Assembly (NCBI GenBank): GCA_002505945.1
Contig: DAWM01000070.1
Coordinates: 576-22,436, forward strand
Length of the DNA: 21,861 bases
From: Candidatus Woesearchaeota archaeon UBA119
GTDB taxonomy: Archaea > Nanobdellota > Nanobdellia > Woesearchaeales > UBA119
Reading direction: 5' to 3'
Shown here piece by piece: positions 1-8,837 of this stretch; position 1 is the first letter of the stretch, and each line of letters begins with the position of its first letter. The notes below the pieces were generated by a model. The model was given only the letters and a program-made list of their open reading frames with translations. It did no database searches and was not told the DNA's origin. Both the position numbers and the translations under genes were made by a program.

Positions 1-1269
1 CTTTTTATTGTAGTAGCGGCGGTTTTGGTTTTGGTTTTTGTATTAATATTTCGTATGCTGAGTTCTATTTCTTTTGACGATGTTCCAGAGGCTCAGCAAG
101 ATGAGGTTAATTTAATTATTAACAGCGTTAAGTCTTGTCTTGATAGAAAACTCCATAATGCGATTATTTTAAGCGGGAGGCAGGGAGGCAGGATATATGA
201 CATTTCAGAACCTTTCATAGTCTATTCAGAATACAACATCAAGGTTCCTTTACATATGGACCGGCCTTCTAGAAAAGTGTTTTTTTATCATAACCATTAT
301 GCACCTTATACTTGCGATGGCTCTTTAGCAAAAGAAGACCCTTTTGAGCCAAATTCCTTGATATTAAAGCAAGGATGTTCTCTTAGCACAACCTATCATG
401 ACTGGAATCCTCTATTCTATGCTGATTCAATAATGAGGAAAGAAGATTTCAAATATGACCTTTTTAAGTATATGAACAACACTTTAAAGGAATGTTATAA
501 TTTCCCAGAAGAGGAGTTTAATTTTGATATTCTTCCAGAAGAGAATTGGGATTTAGATGTGCAAATTACAGAGGACAGGGTTTTAACCAATATCCAGAGG
601 GATGTTATATTGAGGTTTGAAGATGGAAATACCCGAAAGATTTCTACAGGCATACAGAATTTCGCATTGATAAGGTTAAGAAAATTAGTAGATTTTGTCC
701 ATGAGGTTGTTAGAAAGGACGAAACAAACCTTTCTTTTAGACCTGCAGCCTATTCTAAGAATGGTTTTGGCGTTTCTGTTATAAGAGATGTAGAGGGCAA
801 GAATGACATCCTAAGGTTTGTTGATGAAAAGAGCTTTGTTGATGGAGACAAGTTTGAGATTTGGGTTGGCAGGGAGAACTTCTATCCAATTATTTCTTTT
901 CTGCCCTCAAAGGTTGTTGAGGCTGCATCAGGGGATTATGTAAAGACGACTGAAAAAGTTTATTTTAACCTATCTGATATTTCCCAATACTTGCCTGAAC
1001 CTGTTGATTTGGCAATGGGCTTTGCAGAGTCATGTGTTTATGGAGAAAATATTAAAGCGAACGAAAGCTTGGTTTCGTATCTTTTTAGTTTGATGTCTTT
1101 TAGTGATAGGGACGAGGATGTTTTAGATATAGAGGTCAAGACCAATCTGAGTTGTGATGAAAATGAGGATTTTCCAAGGGAATTCCAGGTAAATTTTTCT
1201 GTTAGTGATGGAGAGTTTAAAGAGAATTCAACAATCTTGTTTAAGACCTTTGCTGAGGTGTCAAGCTAA
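1..1269 (+). CDS. anchored extracellular protein, pilin-like N-terminal helix (5' end outside window)
   Basis: The frame is open from the first base of the window with no start codon that looks right. The first 19 visible residues are almost all hydrophobic (LFIVVAAVLVLVFVLIFR), which is a membrane helix already in progress, so the gene begins upstream. A TTG at 25 could serve as a start but would cut the helix. After the helix comes a soluble region of about 400 residues with a conserved-looking CLDRKLHNAIILSGRQGG segment near residues 45-63. I recall similar CL...A....G.QGG segments in anchored surface proteins of DPANN archaea. No catalytic motif is visible. The likely topology is an N-terminal anchor with the rest outside the cell. 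It is followed 69 bases later by the giant surface protein on the same strand, which has its own TATA box. The function is unknown; extracellular placement is inference from the helix and the neighbours. Confidence 0.75.
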   Translation, partial: LFIVVAAVLVLVFVLIFRMLSSISFDDVPEAQQDEVNLIINSVKSCLDRKLHNAIILSGRQGGRIYDISEPFIVYSEYNIKVPLHMDRPSRKVFFYHNHYAPYTCDGSLAKEDPFEPNSLILKQGCSLSTTYHDWNPLFYADSIMRKEDFKYDLFKYMNNTLKECYNFPEEEFNFDILPEENWDLDVQITEDRVLTNIQRDVILRFEDGNTRKISTGIQNFALIRLRKLVDFVHEVVRKDETNLSFRPAAYSKNGFGVSVIRDVEGKNDILRFVDEKSFVDGDKFEIWVGRENFYPIISFLPSKVVEAASGDYVKTTEKVYFNLSDISQYLPEPVDLAMGFAESCVYGENIKANESLVSYLFSLMSFSDRDEDVLDIEVKTNLSCDENEDFPREFQVNFSVSDGEFKENSTILFKTFAEVSS

Positions 1270-1301
1270 TGTATATCAAGACTTTTCCTCTGTCAAAACA
1301 G

Positions 1302-1315
1302 AAAAATATATATAT
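1302..1315 (+). promoter_or_regulatory. TATA box for the giant surface protein gene
   Basis: An alternating A/T stretch (AAAAATATATATAT) is centred about 30 nt before the ATG at 1339. In archaea transcription starts about 25 nt after the TATA centre, so the mRNA would begin within a few bases of the ATG and be leaderless. No Shine-Dalgarno sequence lies before the ATG, which agrees with this. Confidence 0.6.
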
Positions 1316-1338
1316 CCTTTTCAAGATTTTAATGAACA

Positions 1339-4300
1339 ATGGCTAATCGAAATTTTATATTCTTGGTTGGGATGCTTTTCCTTATGTCGTTTTTCTTGAT
1401 GGATTTGGGTTTTTCCGGTTGTTGTATGGATCCCGAAGATTTAAATTTGCTTTGTACGCCTCTTTCTGAGGGCTGCTCGTCTGAATCTTACTATGATGAC
1501 AAAGATTGCAAAGTCCATTTTGCCGACAACTGCACCCAGGGTTGTTGTTGTTATGTGGAAACTGATCAGGCTTACGAATCTAAAAGAGTTTTCAAAGAGT
1601 TCTGTGTTTATAATAATAACTCAGAGAGCCTCCTCTCCTTCACAGCGACCGAAGAAACTGATTGCAATACGGTATGTGGAGAAGAGGAAACTCCTCCTGA
1701 TGTTAGCAATGACCTTTTAATAAAATTTAATGCAAGCACGGTTCCCGGTGAGTGTAAGATAAGGGTTGGTTGGGAATTGAATCCGGATGTTCTTGAGGAC
1801 AAGGCAATTACCGAAAAGAAGATACATGTTTGTAAGGTGGGAGAAGATAGAGAGAATTGTGTACCTGGAGGAGACTTAGGCTCCGTATCTGTAGATGATA
1901 ATTACAAGGTTTTTGACTTTTCTCCCAACTGGGAGACATGCTATAAATTTTATTTGGAAACAGAGTTCAGTGATGGAACTTCAAAGAAATGGGAAGAAGA
2001 ATATTCAGTTTCTTGTACAGGGCAACAGGCTTGTTCTGGTCAAACTCCTAGAGAGATTTTTTGCTATGAAAACGAATTTGTTTGGTGTGATGAAGAGAAT
2101 CAGATTCATAATACCCATACTGAGTGCAAGGCAGATCTGGGAGATTATTGTGAACAGAAAACAAGTCATTTAGGGATGTTGAATCAGGATGAGTGTGATG
2201 AGGAATATTTATGCTATCTTGATAAGCACACCTCTGGAGTATATAATTGTTATGCCTGTTCTCACGGCGAGATGGAATGTTTTGATTACAAGTCTGAGCA
2301 TGCTTGTACGAATGACTCTTGTGGGTTGGGCAATTGCGAATGGAATCCTTTATTTGATGTTGATGGCTTAGATGTGGGCATATGTGTTGATACAAGCAAG
2401 GATGATTGCGAGAATTGTGGTGCTGTTTATTCTTCTCCTTCTCTTAGCAACTATTTGAAAAGTGGGAATGAGTTCTTGTTAAGGGATTGCCTCTCTTCAC
2501 TCTTGGGTGCGCTTTCTTATGGGGAGAATCAGTGTTCCTTGAATCCGATATGTTATGAAGGTGGTGTTAAAGAAACCTGTTTGGATTATACAGATAAGCA
2601 AAATTGCGAAATCAACCCTTGTAATGTTGGTTCAGGAGTAGAATGTATATGGGATTCTGAAGCAATGAAATGTGGTAAAAATCTAGACCTTAATTCAGAG
2701 AGAGATTGCGCAGATTTTTCAGGGGATGCTTTGATTGATTGTGAATATGATTTCTATCCTCCTGAAACAAGAATGACTTATTCTGGTTCAGAAGCTGACA
2801 TGGAGTCATTTGAAATCTCTGTTACCTTTAAAGATCAAAGGAAAGAAGGAGAATCCAGCGAGCTAATTCCTTTTGGGGGAGATGATGAAGTAAGAGTATG
2901 CGCCCCCCAGGATGTGGCAACAAACTTTGAAAAATGTGATCAATTTTCAACTGCCTCAACCTCTTCTGAGAAATGGGGTTATGGAAACGAAAGGCTTGTG
3001 AGCAGCTTAATCTCAGACGGTAAGCTTATTCCAGGGATTGTGAATAAGCTTAAGTATTTTGGAGTAGACAAGAATGGAAATGTTGAGCCCGAATTCCACC
3101 AGTTGTCTATTGATTTATCTGGTTTGGAACAATGTACTCAAGACATAAACTGCAGTGAGAGCGACCCGACTAAATTTATAGGGGTATGCAGTAGTATTAA
3201 GAGGGTTTGTGGTGAAGAAGGAGTTTTTGAGACTGATTGTGCTACTGCCTATCAAACCTTTATTGAAGAATCAAATGTTTATGAGTCCGAAGAAGAAACT
3301 TGTGATGGGCTTGATAATGATTGTGATGGAGAGATTGATGTGGATTCAGATGGCAACTCCCTAGCTACCAAAGTTTGCTATTATGACCTTGATGAAGATG
3401 GGGTCGTGGACATGTTGAATAACGAATCCTTTTGTCCTGGTGCGACTACTCCAGAAGGGTGTACTGCACCAAGCGTTGATAGTGAAAACAACCCGTTGTG
3501 GGATTGCAATGACAATAATGAGAGCATAAGTCCACTTGAGAATGAAGAGGGCATAAACGGAGAAGGTGTTTGTGATGATGGTTTTGACAATGACTGCGAT
3601 GGCAAGATTGATGAAGAGGATCCAGATTGTGCAGAGGTTGATTGTGATTGTATAGATAACGATGGTGATGGTTTTATTGATGAAGGCTGCGATGATTTTG
3701 ACAATGATTATTTGAATGAAGATGGAACAGAGTTGGTAAATTGTGATTGTGATACCTTAGGAGAGTTGGCTTTTTGCGGCCCAGATGAATTAGACAGGGA
3801 TATAGATGGGGATGGCATCCCTAACAATAGAGATAGAAATGATTCTACTCTGCTTGGCTGTAATGGACCGGACCACATTTTAAACAAATATAATGCATCC
3901 TATGACTCTGAATTTGTAAATTCTCAGGGATTATACGTGGATTCTTCTGATAGAGATGGAATCTGTAATGGTATGGATAAGTGCAATTCTACTCCAATAG
4001 GGTGTGCTGTGCAAAATGAAAAATCAAACTTGCCTGGCTGCCCTATTAATTGTCAGGATTATGCGTGTCAAGGAGATCCATTCTGCTCTGACTGTACTGA
4101 GTGTTCGGATTGTAGTGCGGATGGTATTGATTATTGTACTCAAGCTATTTGTTACTCTTGTGGCGATTGCCGTTTTGAACTAGAATACACAGTGGATGAA
4201 GGTGGCGATATAAAGAAATTCGGCAACTGTACAGATTGTCCTGAAGGAGAAATTTGCACTCATGAATCCTGTGTTGGAGATTTGTTGTGTAATAAAACAG

Positions 4301-6756
4301 TCCCAGACCCGACAAAATACCAAGGTGTATGTTCTCAGGTAGAGAGAAGCTGTGTAGATGGATATTTTAATGAGACCTGTGAGGAAGCATTGAAGGCTTT
4401 TAAGAAGACTAGCAATATTTATAGCAAGACGGAGATATGTGATGGTCTGGATAATGATTGCGATGGGAAGATAGATGAAGGCGTTAAGGAGAAGTGTTAT
4501 AGAGATGAGGATGGCGATGGTTATGGCGCAGGCGAGCCTATAACAAGCTGTGGAGAGGAAGAGCTTGATTTTGATTGTGTAGAGCTAGATGGAGATTGTA
4601 ATGATTCTGATGAGAACATACATCCCGGAGCAGGAGAGGATTGTGATGATGGAATAGACAATGATTGTGATGGCGCCATAGATGAGTTTGATGCGGATTG
4701 CGGGGAAAGCGGAGATGAATGTGGCAATTGCGAGGATGATGATGGGGATGGCTTGATAGATGAGGGCTGCCCTGATTTTGACAATGATACCTATAGAATT
4801 GCTGAGAATGGTGAGTATATCCAGATTTGCGATTGTTTCTGTGATGAGAACAATGCTGGTTGTGTTTGTGGTCCTGATTCGCATGATAACGATAGGGATG
4901 GGGACGGAGTATTGAATGTGTTTGATGAGGAAAAAGAAACTCCTCTGGAATGCCACCCTGGTTTGAACAGATATGATGAACTTTATGTTTCCGAAGACGG
5001 GGTGGCTTTGGATAAAGATGGTGATAATGTTTGTGATTATGCTGATGAATGTGAAGCTTCTGTCTCGGGTTGTCATGTAATTCAGAATCTTAGTTCTCCG
5101 AGGGCAGGTTGTCCAGAGGATTGCCAAGACAAAAGATGTTGGATAGATCCCTTCTGCGCTGATTGTGAAGATGCTTGTGAGGATTGCGGAGGAGGAGATT
5201 GGCAATTCTGTACTCGAGAAGTATGTGAAAAGGCTTGTGGAGAGGGAAATTGCATATTCTCAATGGTTAAAACAGCCACAGATGGAACAGAATATGGCAA
5301 TTGTACTGATTGTGAAGGGGAGAATTGCGGAGCAAGCGAAATAGATGATTGTAGTAATGATGAGAAGGATAACGATGAGACTGATGTAGATTGTGGCGGA
5401 AGTGTTTGTGAGGCCTGTGCAAATGGCAAAGAGTGTAAGTATAATAGTGATTGTGAATCATATAATTGTGATGGCGGGGAATGCAAAGAAGGAGATGATT
5501 TTGAATCTCTTTGCACAAATAACAAGAAAGATAGTCTGGAAACTGATGTAGATTGTGGTGGAGTTTGTGTTACAAAACTTGGTAAAAAATGTTCTTTAGG
5601 CAAGGAATGTGGGTCTAATTCTGATTGCGAATCGGGGATATGCAATGATCATGTATGTGTTGATGTAGATCCGTGTGAAAATGGTAAAGAAGACGGCTCA
5701 GAGACTGATGTTGATTGCGGAGGTAGATGTGATGCTTGCGGCCTGGGAAAGAGTTGTGAATATTCATCAGACTGTGAATCAAATTATTGTAAGAATAATG
5801 TTTGTGCGAAAGATCCTTCTAAAGATAGCGATATAGATGGTATGCCTGATGTATGGGAGGAGAAATATGGCTTAGATCCCGAATATGATGATTCTTCTGA
5901 TGATTATGATGGAGATGGATTGACCAATAAAGAGGAGTATGAACTTTATGTTTCCGGAACAAGGATACATCCTGACAACCCGGATACTGATGGAGATGGC
6001 GCTTCTGATAAGAAAGAGGTTGATGCGGGAACAGATCCTACTGACCCTGAAGACAAACCTTCTGGAGGAGTAGGGATTCTAATCTTAATTTTGCTAATAT
6101 TGTTTGTATTCCTTGGAGTTGTTTTATATCTTTATTTCAAAGGCTCAAAGAAAGGCAAGACTAAATCTCAGTCTCTTAAAGGAACTCAAGAATCTTCTAG
6201 TCCAAAGAAACAGCCGAGTGGACCACCTCATGTAGAAAAGCCAGCACATCAGAAGTTTGATCTTAAAGGCGAAGAAATCTTTGATGCTTTTGCTTCTGAT
6301 ATTAATGAAAAGGCTTCTAAGGTAACCGGAGACAAATCTTCAAAGTCAGAAGCAAGCGAGGTTAAGAAGATAAAACCTACCCCTAAATTTACATATACTG
6401 AGGAAAAAGAGCCAGATAAGAAAGAAGAAAAAAAGCAAACTGGCAAGATAGAGAAAAAGTTAGACAAAGCAACTAGCACCGAAGAAAATATTGGTAAAAC
6501 ATATAGGGAAATAACCAAAGAAAGTTCATCTCAAAATGCAGATAAAATAATAAAGGGGCTTCAGTCTAAGGTGTTTAAAGAAAAGACGGATGTCCCTGCG
6601 AAGAAATCTAGAAAATCCTCTTCAAAGAAGTCTTCTAAGAGCTCTAAATCCAAGAAAACCAAGAAATCCAGGAAGTCAACCAAGAAGAAATCCAAGAGCA
6701 GCAAGTCAAAATTTGGTTCAAAATCTAAGAGAAGCAAAAAGAGTAAGAAAAAGTAA
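1339..6756 (+). CDS. giant cysteine-rich surface protein with MopE-like metal-binding motifs and Lys/Ser-rich cytoplasmic tail
   Basis: The product has 1805 residues. Residues 1-27 look like a signal peptide. Two segments look like Ig/FN3-type beta domains (about 125-226 and 475-595; the second ends in YFGVDKNGNVEP). Short Cys repeats lie near 314-352 and 414-449. Residues 599-967 and 984-1325 are two copies of one large module. Each has two motifs of the CDGLDNDCDG type, four in all, matching the putative metal-binding motif named after MopE, plus related DGDGxIDEGC segments. Residues 1338-1489 hold three repeats with ETDVDCGG. Residues 1495-1573 carry DxDxDG loops like thrombospondin type 3 or EF-hand calcium sites. 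One membrane helix follows (about 1577-1600), then a tail of about 205 residues whose last 50 are nearly all Lys, Ser and Arg. It is probably an extracellular, metal- and disulfide-stabilised protein anchored near its C-terminus. The ligand is unknown; adhesion or metal binding is inference. Confidence 0.9.
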   Translation: MANRNFIFLVGMLFLMSFFLMDLGFSGCCMDPEDLNLLCTPLSEGCSSESYYDDKDCKVHFADNCTQGCCCYVETDQAYESKRVFKEFCVYNNNSESLLSFTATEETDCNTVCGEEETPPDVSNDLLIKFNASTVPGECKIRVGWELNPDVLEDKAITEKKIHVCKVGEDRENCVPGGDLGSVSVDDNYKVFDFSPNWETCYKFYLETEFSDGTSKKWEEEYSVSCTGQQACSGQTPREIFCYENEFVWCDEENQIHNTHTECKADLGDYCEQKTSHLGMLNQDECDEEYLCYLDKHTSGVYNCYACSHGEMECFDYKSEHACTNDSCGLGNCEWNPLFDVDGLDVGICVDTSKDDCENCGAVYSSPSLSNYLKSGNEFLLRDCLSSLLGALSYGENQCSLNPICYEGGVKETCLDYTDKQNCEINPCNVGSGVECIWDSEAMKCGKNLDLNSERDCADFSGDALIDCEYDFYPPETRMTYSGSEADMESFEISVTFKDQRKEGESSELIPFGGDDEVRVCAPQDVATNFEKCDQFSTASTSSEKWGYGNERLVSSLISDGKLIPGIVNKLKYFGVDKNGNVEPEFHQLSIDLSGLEQCTQDINCSESDPTKFIGVCSSIKRVCGEEGVFETDCATAYQTFIEESNVYESEEETCDGLDNDCDGEIDVDSDGNSLATKVCYYDLDEDGVVDMLNNESFCPGATTPEGCTAPSVDSENNPLWDCNDNNESISPLENEEGINGEGVCDDGFDNDCDGKIDEEDPDCAEVDCDCIDNDGDGFIDEGCDDFDNDYLNEDGTELVNCDCDTLGELAFCGPDELDRDIDGDGIPNNRDRNDSTLLGCNGPDHILNKYNASYDSEFVNSQGLYVDSSDRDGICNGMDKCNSTPIGCAVQNEKSNLPGCPINCQDYACQGDPFCSDCTECSDCSADGIDYCTQAICYSCGDCRFELEYTVDEGGDIKKFGNCTDCPEGEICTHESCVGDLLCNKTVPDPTKYQGVCSQVERSCVDGYFNETCEEALKAFKKTSNIYSKTEICDGLDNDCDGKIDEGVKEKCYRDEDGDGYGAGEPITSCGEEELDFDCVELDGDCNDSDENIHPGAGEDCDDGIDNDCDGAIDEFDADCGESGDECGNCEDDDGDGLIDEGCPDFDNDTYRIAENGEYIQICDCFCDENNAGCVCGPDSHDNDRDGDGVLNVFDEEKETPLECHPGLNRYDELYVSEDGVALDKDGDNVCDYADECEASVSGCHVIQNLSSPRAGCPEDCQDKRCWIDPFCADCEDACEDCGGGDWQFCTREVCEKACGEGNCIFSMVKTATDGTEYGNCTDCEGENCGASEIDDCSNDEKDNDETDVDCGGSVCEACANGKECKYNSDCESYNCDGGECKEGDDFESLCTNNKKDSLETDVDCGGVCVTKLGKKCSLGKECGSNSDCESGICNDHVCVDVDPCENGKEDGSETDVDCGGRCDACGLGKSCEYSSDCESNYCKNNVCAKDPSKDSDIDGMPDVWEEKYGLDPEYDDSSDDYDGDGLTNKEEYELYVSGTRIHPDNPDTDGDGASDKKEVDAGTDPTDPEDKPSGGVGILILILLILFVFLGVVLYLYFKGSKKGKTKSQSLKGTQESSSPKKQPSGPPHVEKPAHQKFDLKGEEIFDAFASDINEKASKVTGDKSSKSEASEVKKIKPTPKFTYTEEKEPDKKEEKKQTGKIEKKLDKATSTEENIGKTYREITKESSSQNADKIIKGLQSKVFKEKTDVPAKKSRKSSSKKSSKSSKSKKTKKSRKSTKKKSKSSKSKFGSKSKRSKKSKKK
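3133..4239 (+). repeat. large coding module, copy A (about 369 residues)
   Basis: This codes for residues 599-967 of the giant protein. It runs from a Cys-rich lead with DPTKFIGVCS, through two CDxGxDNDCDG motifs, a DxDGDGIPN loop and a GCPINCQD/DPFCSDC block, to GNCTDC. The same order of landmarks recurs in copy B. Confidence 0.85.
4288..5313 (+). repeat. large coding module, copy B (about 342 residues)
   Basis: This codes for residues 984-1325 and repeats copy A landmark by landmark: DPTKYQGVCS, CDGLDNDCDGKIDE, CDDGIDNDCDG, DGDGLIDEGC, DRDGDGVLN, GCPEDCQD, DPFCADC and GNCTDC. Spacing is similar with small insertions and deletions. Codons differ at many positions, so the duplication is not recent. 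Confidence 0.85.
5350..5805 (+). repeat. three tandem ETDVDCGG cysteine repeats
   Basis: Three units start near 5350, 5512 and 5674. Each has a Cys, then KD or ED, then ETDVDCGG, then GK.C, SDCxS and two more Cys (pattern C-x-N-x-KD-ETDVDCGG-GKxC-SDCES-C-C). Each unit is 45-50 residues with about eight cysteines, as expected for small disulfide-knotted modules on a stalk next to the membrane helix. Confidence 0.85.
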
Positions 6757-6777
6757 TTCTGAGCAGTTATAGAAATG

Positions 6778-6786
6778 TTTTTATAT
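6778..6786 (+). promoter_or_regulatory. TATA box for the pilin-like operon
   Basis: The sequence TTTTTATAT lies about 42 nt before the ATG at 6824. Transcription would start near 6807 and give a short leader of about 17 nt that includes the Shine-Dalgarno sequence. Confidence 0.5.
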
Positions 6787-6811
6787 CTCTATTTCTGTTT
6801 TTAAGCATTGT

Positions 6812-6820
6812 TGAGGTGGT
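6812..6820 (+). promoter_or_regulatory. Shine-Dalgarno sequence for the first pilin-like gene
   Basis: TGAGGTGGT lies 3-5 nt before the ATG at 6824. It shares GAGGTG with the complement of the archaeal 16S rRNA 3' end, which supports that ATG as the start. Confidence 0.6.
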
Positions 6821-6823
6821 AGA

Positions 6824-7324
6824 ATGAATAAAAAAGGAGTGGTTGTTAGCCAGTCTATGGTTGTCATTTTTACAATAATTATCCTCGTAGTGCTTTCAAT
6901 TATATTTGCTAAGGCCGTTGGCATCTTTACTGCTACGGGAGATGATAAAAAGGTATTGGACTTCTATAGCAAGATGGAAAGAGAATTTAACGATATCAAG
7001 GGAATGGGTTATAATAGCAGGCTAGAGGTAAGCATTCCTGCAATAGATTACCAACTCTGTTTTGTGGATTTGGATTATAAAGAAGATGTCAAGAATAACG
7101 TCCCCTCTAAGATTCAAGTCTTTGTTGGCGCTGAAGGCCAAAAGGATGATATCTATCTTGTAGGCAGGGATGAGATGCTGGATGTTGGCAATATTAGTGT
7201 GGATAAAGATGATGATGAAAATCCTGAAGTAAACGGAGATGCTTTCCTCTGCATAAACGCTTCTAATTTCTTTCAGTTTTCTCTTACTAATAGAGGAAAT
7301 AGCGTAATGGTTTCAAAGAAATAA
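6824..7324 (+). CDS. small pilin-like anchored protein 1
   Basis: The product has 166 residues. It opens with MNKKG and then a hydrophobic stretch to about residue 33. A short basic head ending in KKG followed by a long helix is the layout of archaeal class III (type IV pilin-like) signal sequences, which are cut by a prepilin peptidase after the Gly. The remaining 130 residues are acidic and end in a region with few charges (NFFQFSLTNRG). There is no catalytic motif. It is the first gene of a run of four similar short proteins and has its own TATA box and Shine-Dalgarno sequence. Its stop overlaps the next ATG by one base (TAATG), so the two are probably coupled. Pilin-like identity is inferred from the N-terminus only; a simple N-terminal anchor is the alternative. 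Confidence 0.75.
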   Translation: MNKKGVVVSQSMVVIFTIIILVVLSIIFAKAVGIFTATGDDKKVLDFYSKMEREFNDIKGMGYNSRLEVSIPAIDYQLCFVDLDYKEDVKNNVPSKIQVFVGAEGQKDDIYLVGRDEMLDVGNISVDKDDDENPEVNGDAFLCINASNFFQFSLTNRGNSVMVSKK

Positions 7325-8346
7325 TGAAAATGGTCTTGAATAAAAAGGCGGCAATAGAGCTGACTTTTAATGTGCTTTTTGCCGCCATAATCGGAGTGGT
7401 GGCTTTTGTGCTTGCTTTTTCTTTTATAATGAGCCATTCTAACACCTTTGAACAGGAAAAAAGGGTTGAGTTTGCTAATTCTTTAGAAGAAATCTTCAGA
7501 GAATCCTTTGAACAGGATAATCTTGCTGAGCTATTTACTTTCAATAAGAATTACACTTTTGAGGTTGATTGCAATCAAATAGCTTTTGGAGATGATGCGG
7601 TTTCTTTTCAGGATATGGTAGTGTTCTCTCCATCAAGATTCTCTTCTAAGCAGCTTGGCATCTCTGTTGAGAGGTTTGAAATGCCTTTTCATATCACGAA
7701 TGTTGTGTATCTGTATCCAAGGAAGGATATCCTGCTTTACTGCAACAATTGTGATGAATCAGGAACACCTTGGGTTTATTATATCATCACAAATGAATTT
7801 ATAAGCGCTCGGGATGTTGCAAAAGATGATTTCTTGGATTTGGCGATTGCTCATGAGGGCAATCTTATACCAATGATAAGTAAGACTAAAAATCCTATAA
7901 CTATAGAGTTGAAAAACGAAACTAGCAGGAATTTAGATAAAGCCCTTTCATGGAATAGAAGCCTTTTTGATGAAGAAGATATCTTGGTTGGCAATCTTTC
8001 TTTTGGGCAAGAGGAATATCCTTTTCTGGGCAAGGAGATGCTTATGGGAGCGATATTTTCAGATGAGTTAGAGGCATATGAGTGTAATGTGAAAAAGCTA
8101 TTGTCTACTTATAACCGCACTTTAAAGGTATATGAAAAGAGGTTAGGGCTGTTGACTTTTTCAGGATCATTATGCCCACCAATAAAGGGTTCTTCTCAAC
8201 AGGTTTTTAATAATTTGGAATCTTCTATAACAGAGGCATACAATGATTTGAGTTATGAATCCCTTTATCAGATAGCCTGGAATGTTAAGGAATTGGAGGT
8301 GAGGGCAAACAATGCAACCAAGTATTCCTGCCCGTCAATCTACTAA
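7324..8346 (+). CDS. pilin-like anchored protein 2
   Basis: The product has 340 residues. The N-terminus reads MKMVLNKKAAIELTF and then a hydrophobic helix to about residue 37. The NKKA-AIE context fits a class III signal sequence, including an acidic residue shortly after the likely cut site. The ATG at 7330 is an equally good start and would remove only two residues. The external part contains two CxxC-like or paired Cys sites (CNNCDESG near residue 140, others near 238 and 283) and several N-x-S/T sequons. It overlaps the next gene by 35 bases. It is the longest member of the four-gene run and may be the main or tip subunit, but that is a guess. No enzyme motif is seen. Confidence 0.75.
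   Translation: MKMVLNKKAAIELTFNVLFAAIIGVVAFVLAFSFIMSHSNTFEQEKRVEFANSLEEIFRESFEQDNLAELFTFNKNYTFEVDCNQIAFGDDAVSFQDMVVFSPSRFSSKQLGISVERFEMPFHITNVVYLYPRKDILLYCNNCDESGTPWVYYIITNEFISARDVAKDDFLDLAIAHEGNLIPMISKTKNPITIELKNETSRNLDKALSWNRSLFDEEDILVGNLSFGQEEYPFLGKEMLMGAIFSDELEAYECNVKKLLSTYNRTLKVYEKRLGLLTFSGSLCPPIKGSSQQVFNNLESSITEAYNDLSYESLYQIAWNVKELEVRANNATKYSCPSIY
8295..8302 (+). promoter_or_regulatory. Shine-Dalgarno sequence for pilin-like gene 3
   Basis: GGAGGTGA, an uninterrupted match to the anti-Shine-Dalgarno complement, lies nine bases before the ATG at 8312. It sits inside the end of the preceding gene and decides the start of the third gene. Confidence 0.75.
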
Positions 8347-8824
8347 GGCTCAAATAAGGGGCGTTGAGACGGTTATGGCTGTTGTATTCGTAGTAATAAT
8401 ACTAGTAATCATAGGTTCAATTGTTTTTAAGGGAAGTTTAACTGAGAAGCAACAAGAGCTTAAAGACAAAGAAAGGAGGTATCTAGCTGATTCTGTAGAG
8501 AATTTCATAAGGCTGCCAGAGCTAAAGTGTTCCTATTTTGGCAAGTTCTGCATAGATGCTTGGAAGGCAAAGGCTGTTAAAGAATTAGCAAAGGAGGATG
8601 ATGCTTATTGGAATTCATTGAGAAGAAGGATGGGGACGGCCAGTATTTTGAAGTTAGTGCCTCTTAATTCTACTTCTGAGGCTTTTGTTTTTATTAATAC
8701 CACTTTACCAGAGGCTGATTACTCTACAACATACGAGTTTAGATTGCCTATTGCAATCCAGAATGATACAGCTGATCCAGAATTGGGTTTTGGTTATATT
8801 GAGGTGAAGTCTTATCTACAATAA
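8312..8824 (+). CDS. pilin-like anchored protein 3
   Basis: The product has 170 residues. The head is longer than in its neighbours (about 17 residues), with TKAQIRGVETVMAVVF leading into a hydrophobic helix to about residue 39. The K-A-Q-x-x-G-x-E pattern resembles archaeal pilin-like processing sites, with Gln at +1 and Glu a few residues on. The start is fixed by a strong Shine-Dalgarno sequence inside the end of the previous gene. The outer domain has two cysteines close together (CSYFGKFC) and ends in a beta-rich segment. It belongs to the four-gene surface run. The function is unknown beyond the inferred membrane anchor. Confidence 0.75.
   Translation: MQPSIPARQSTKAQIRGVETVMAVVFVVIILVIIGSIVFKGSLTEKQQELKDKERRYLADSVENFIRLPELKCSYFGKFCIDAWKAKAVKELAKEDDAYWNSLRRRMGTASILKLVPLNSTSEAFVFINTTLPEADYSTTYEFRLPIAIQNDTADPELGFGYIEVKSYLQ
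8801..8806 (+). promoter_or_regulatory. Shine-Dalgarno-like GAGGTG upstream of pilin-like gene 4
   Basis: GAGGTG lies 31 bases before the ATG at 8838, which is too far to serve it, but only seven bases before an in-frame ATC at 8814. It supports initiation at the ATC. It could also be chance, since GAG GTG reads as two ordinary codons of the preceding gene. Confidence 0.4.
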
Positions 8825-8837
8825 ATCACAATTTGAG

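Noticed and set aside
4521..5645. Three long minus-strand open frames (87, 206 and 187 codons) opposite the metal-binding repeats
   Set aside because: They mirror the repeated GAT, TGT and GAA codons of the plus-strand gene. The products are low complexity (Ser/Pro/Gln or Ile/Thr) without domains, promoters or start signals, and the plus frame is clearly protein coding.
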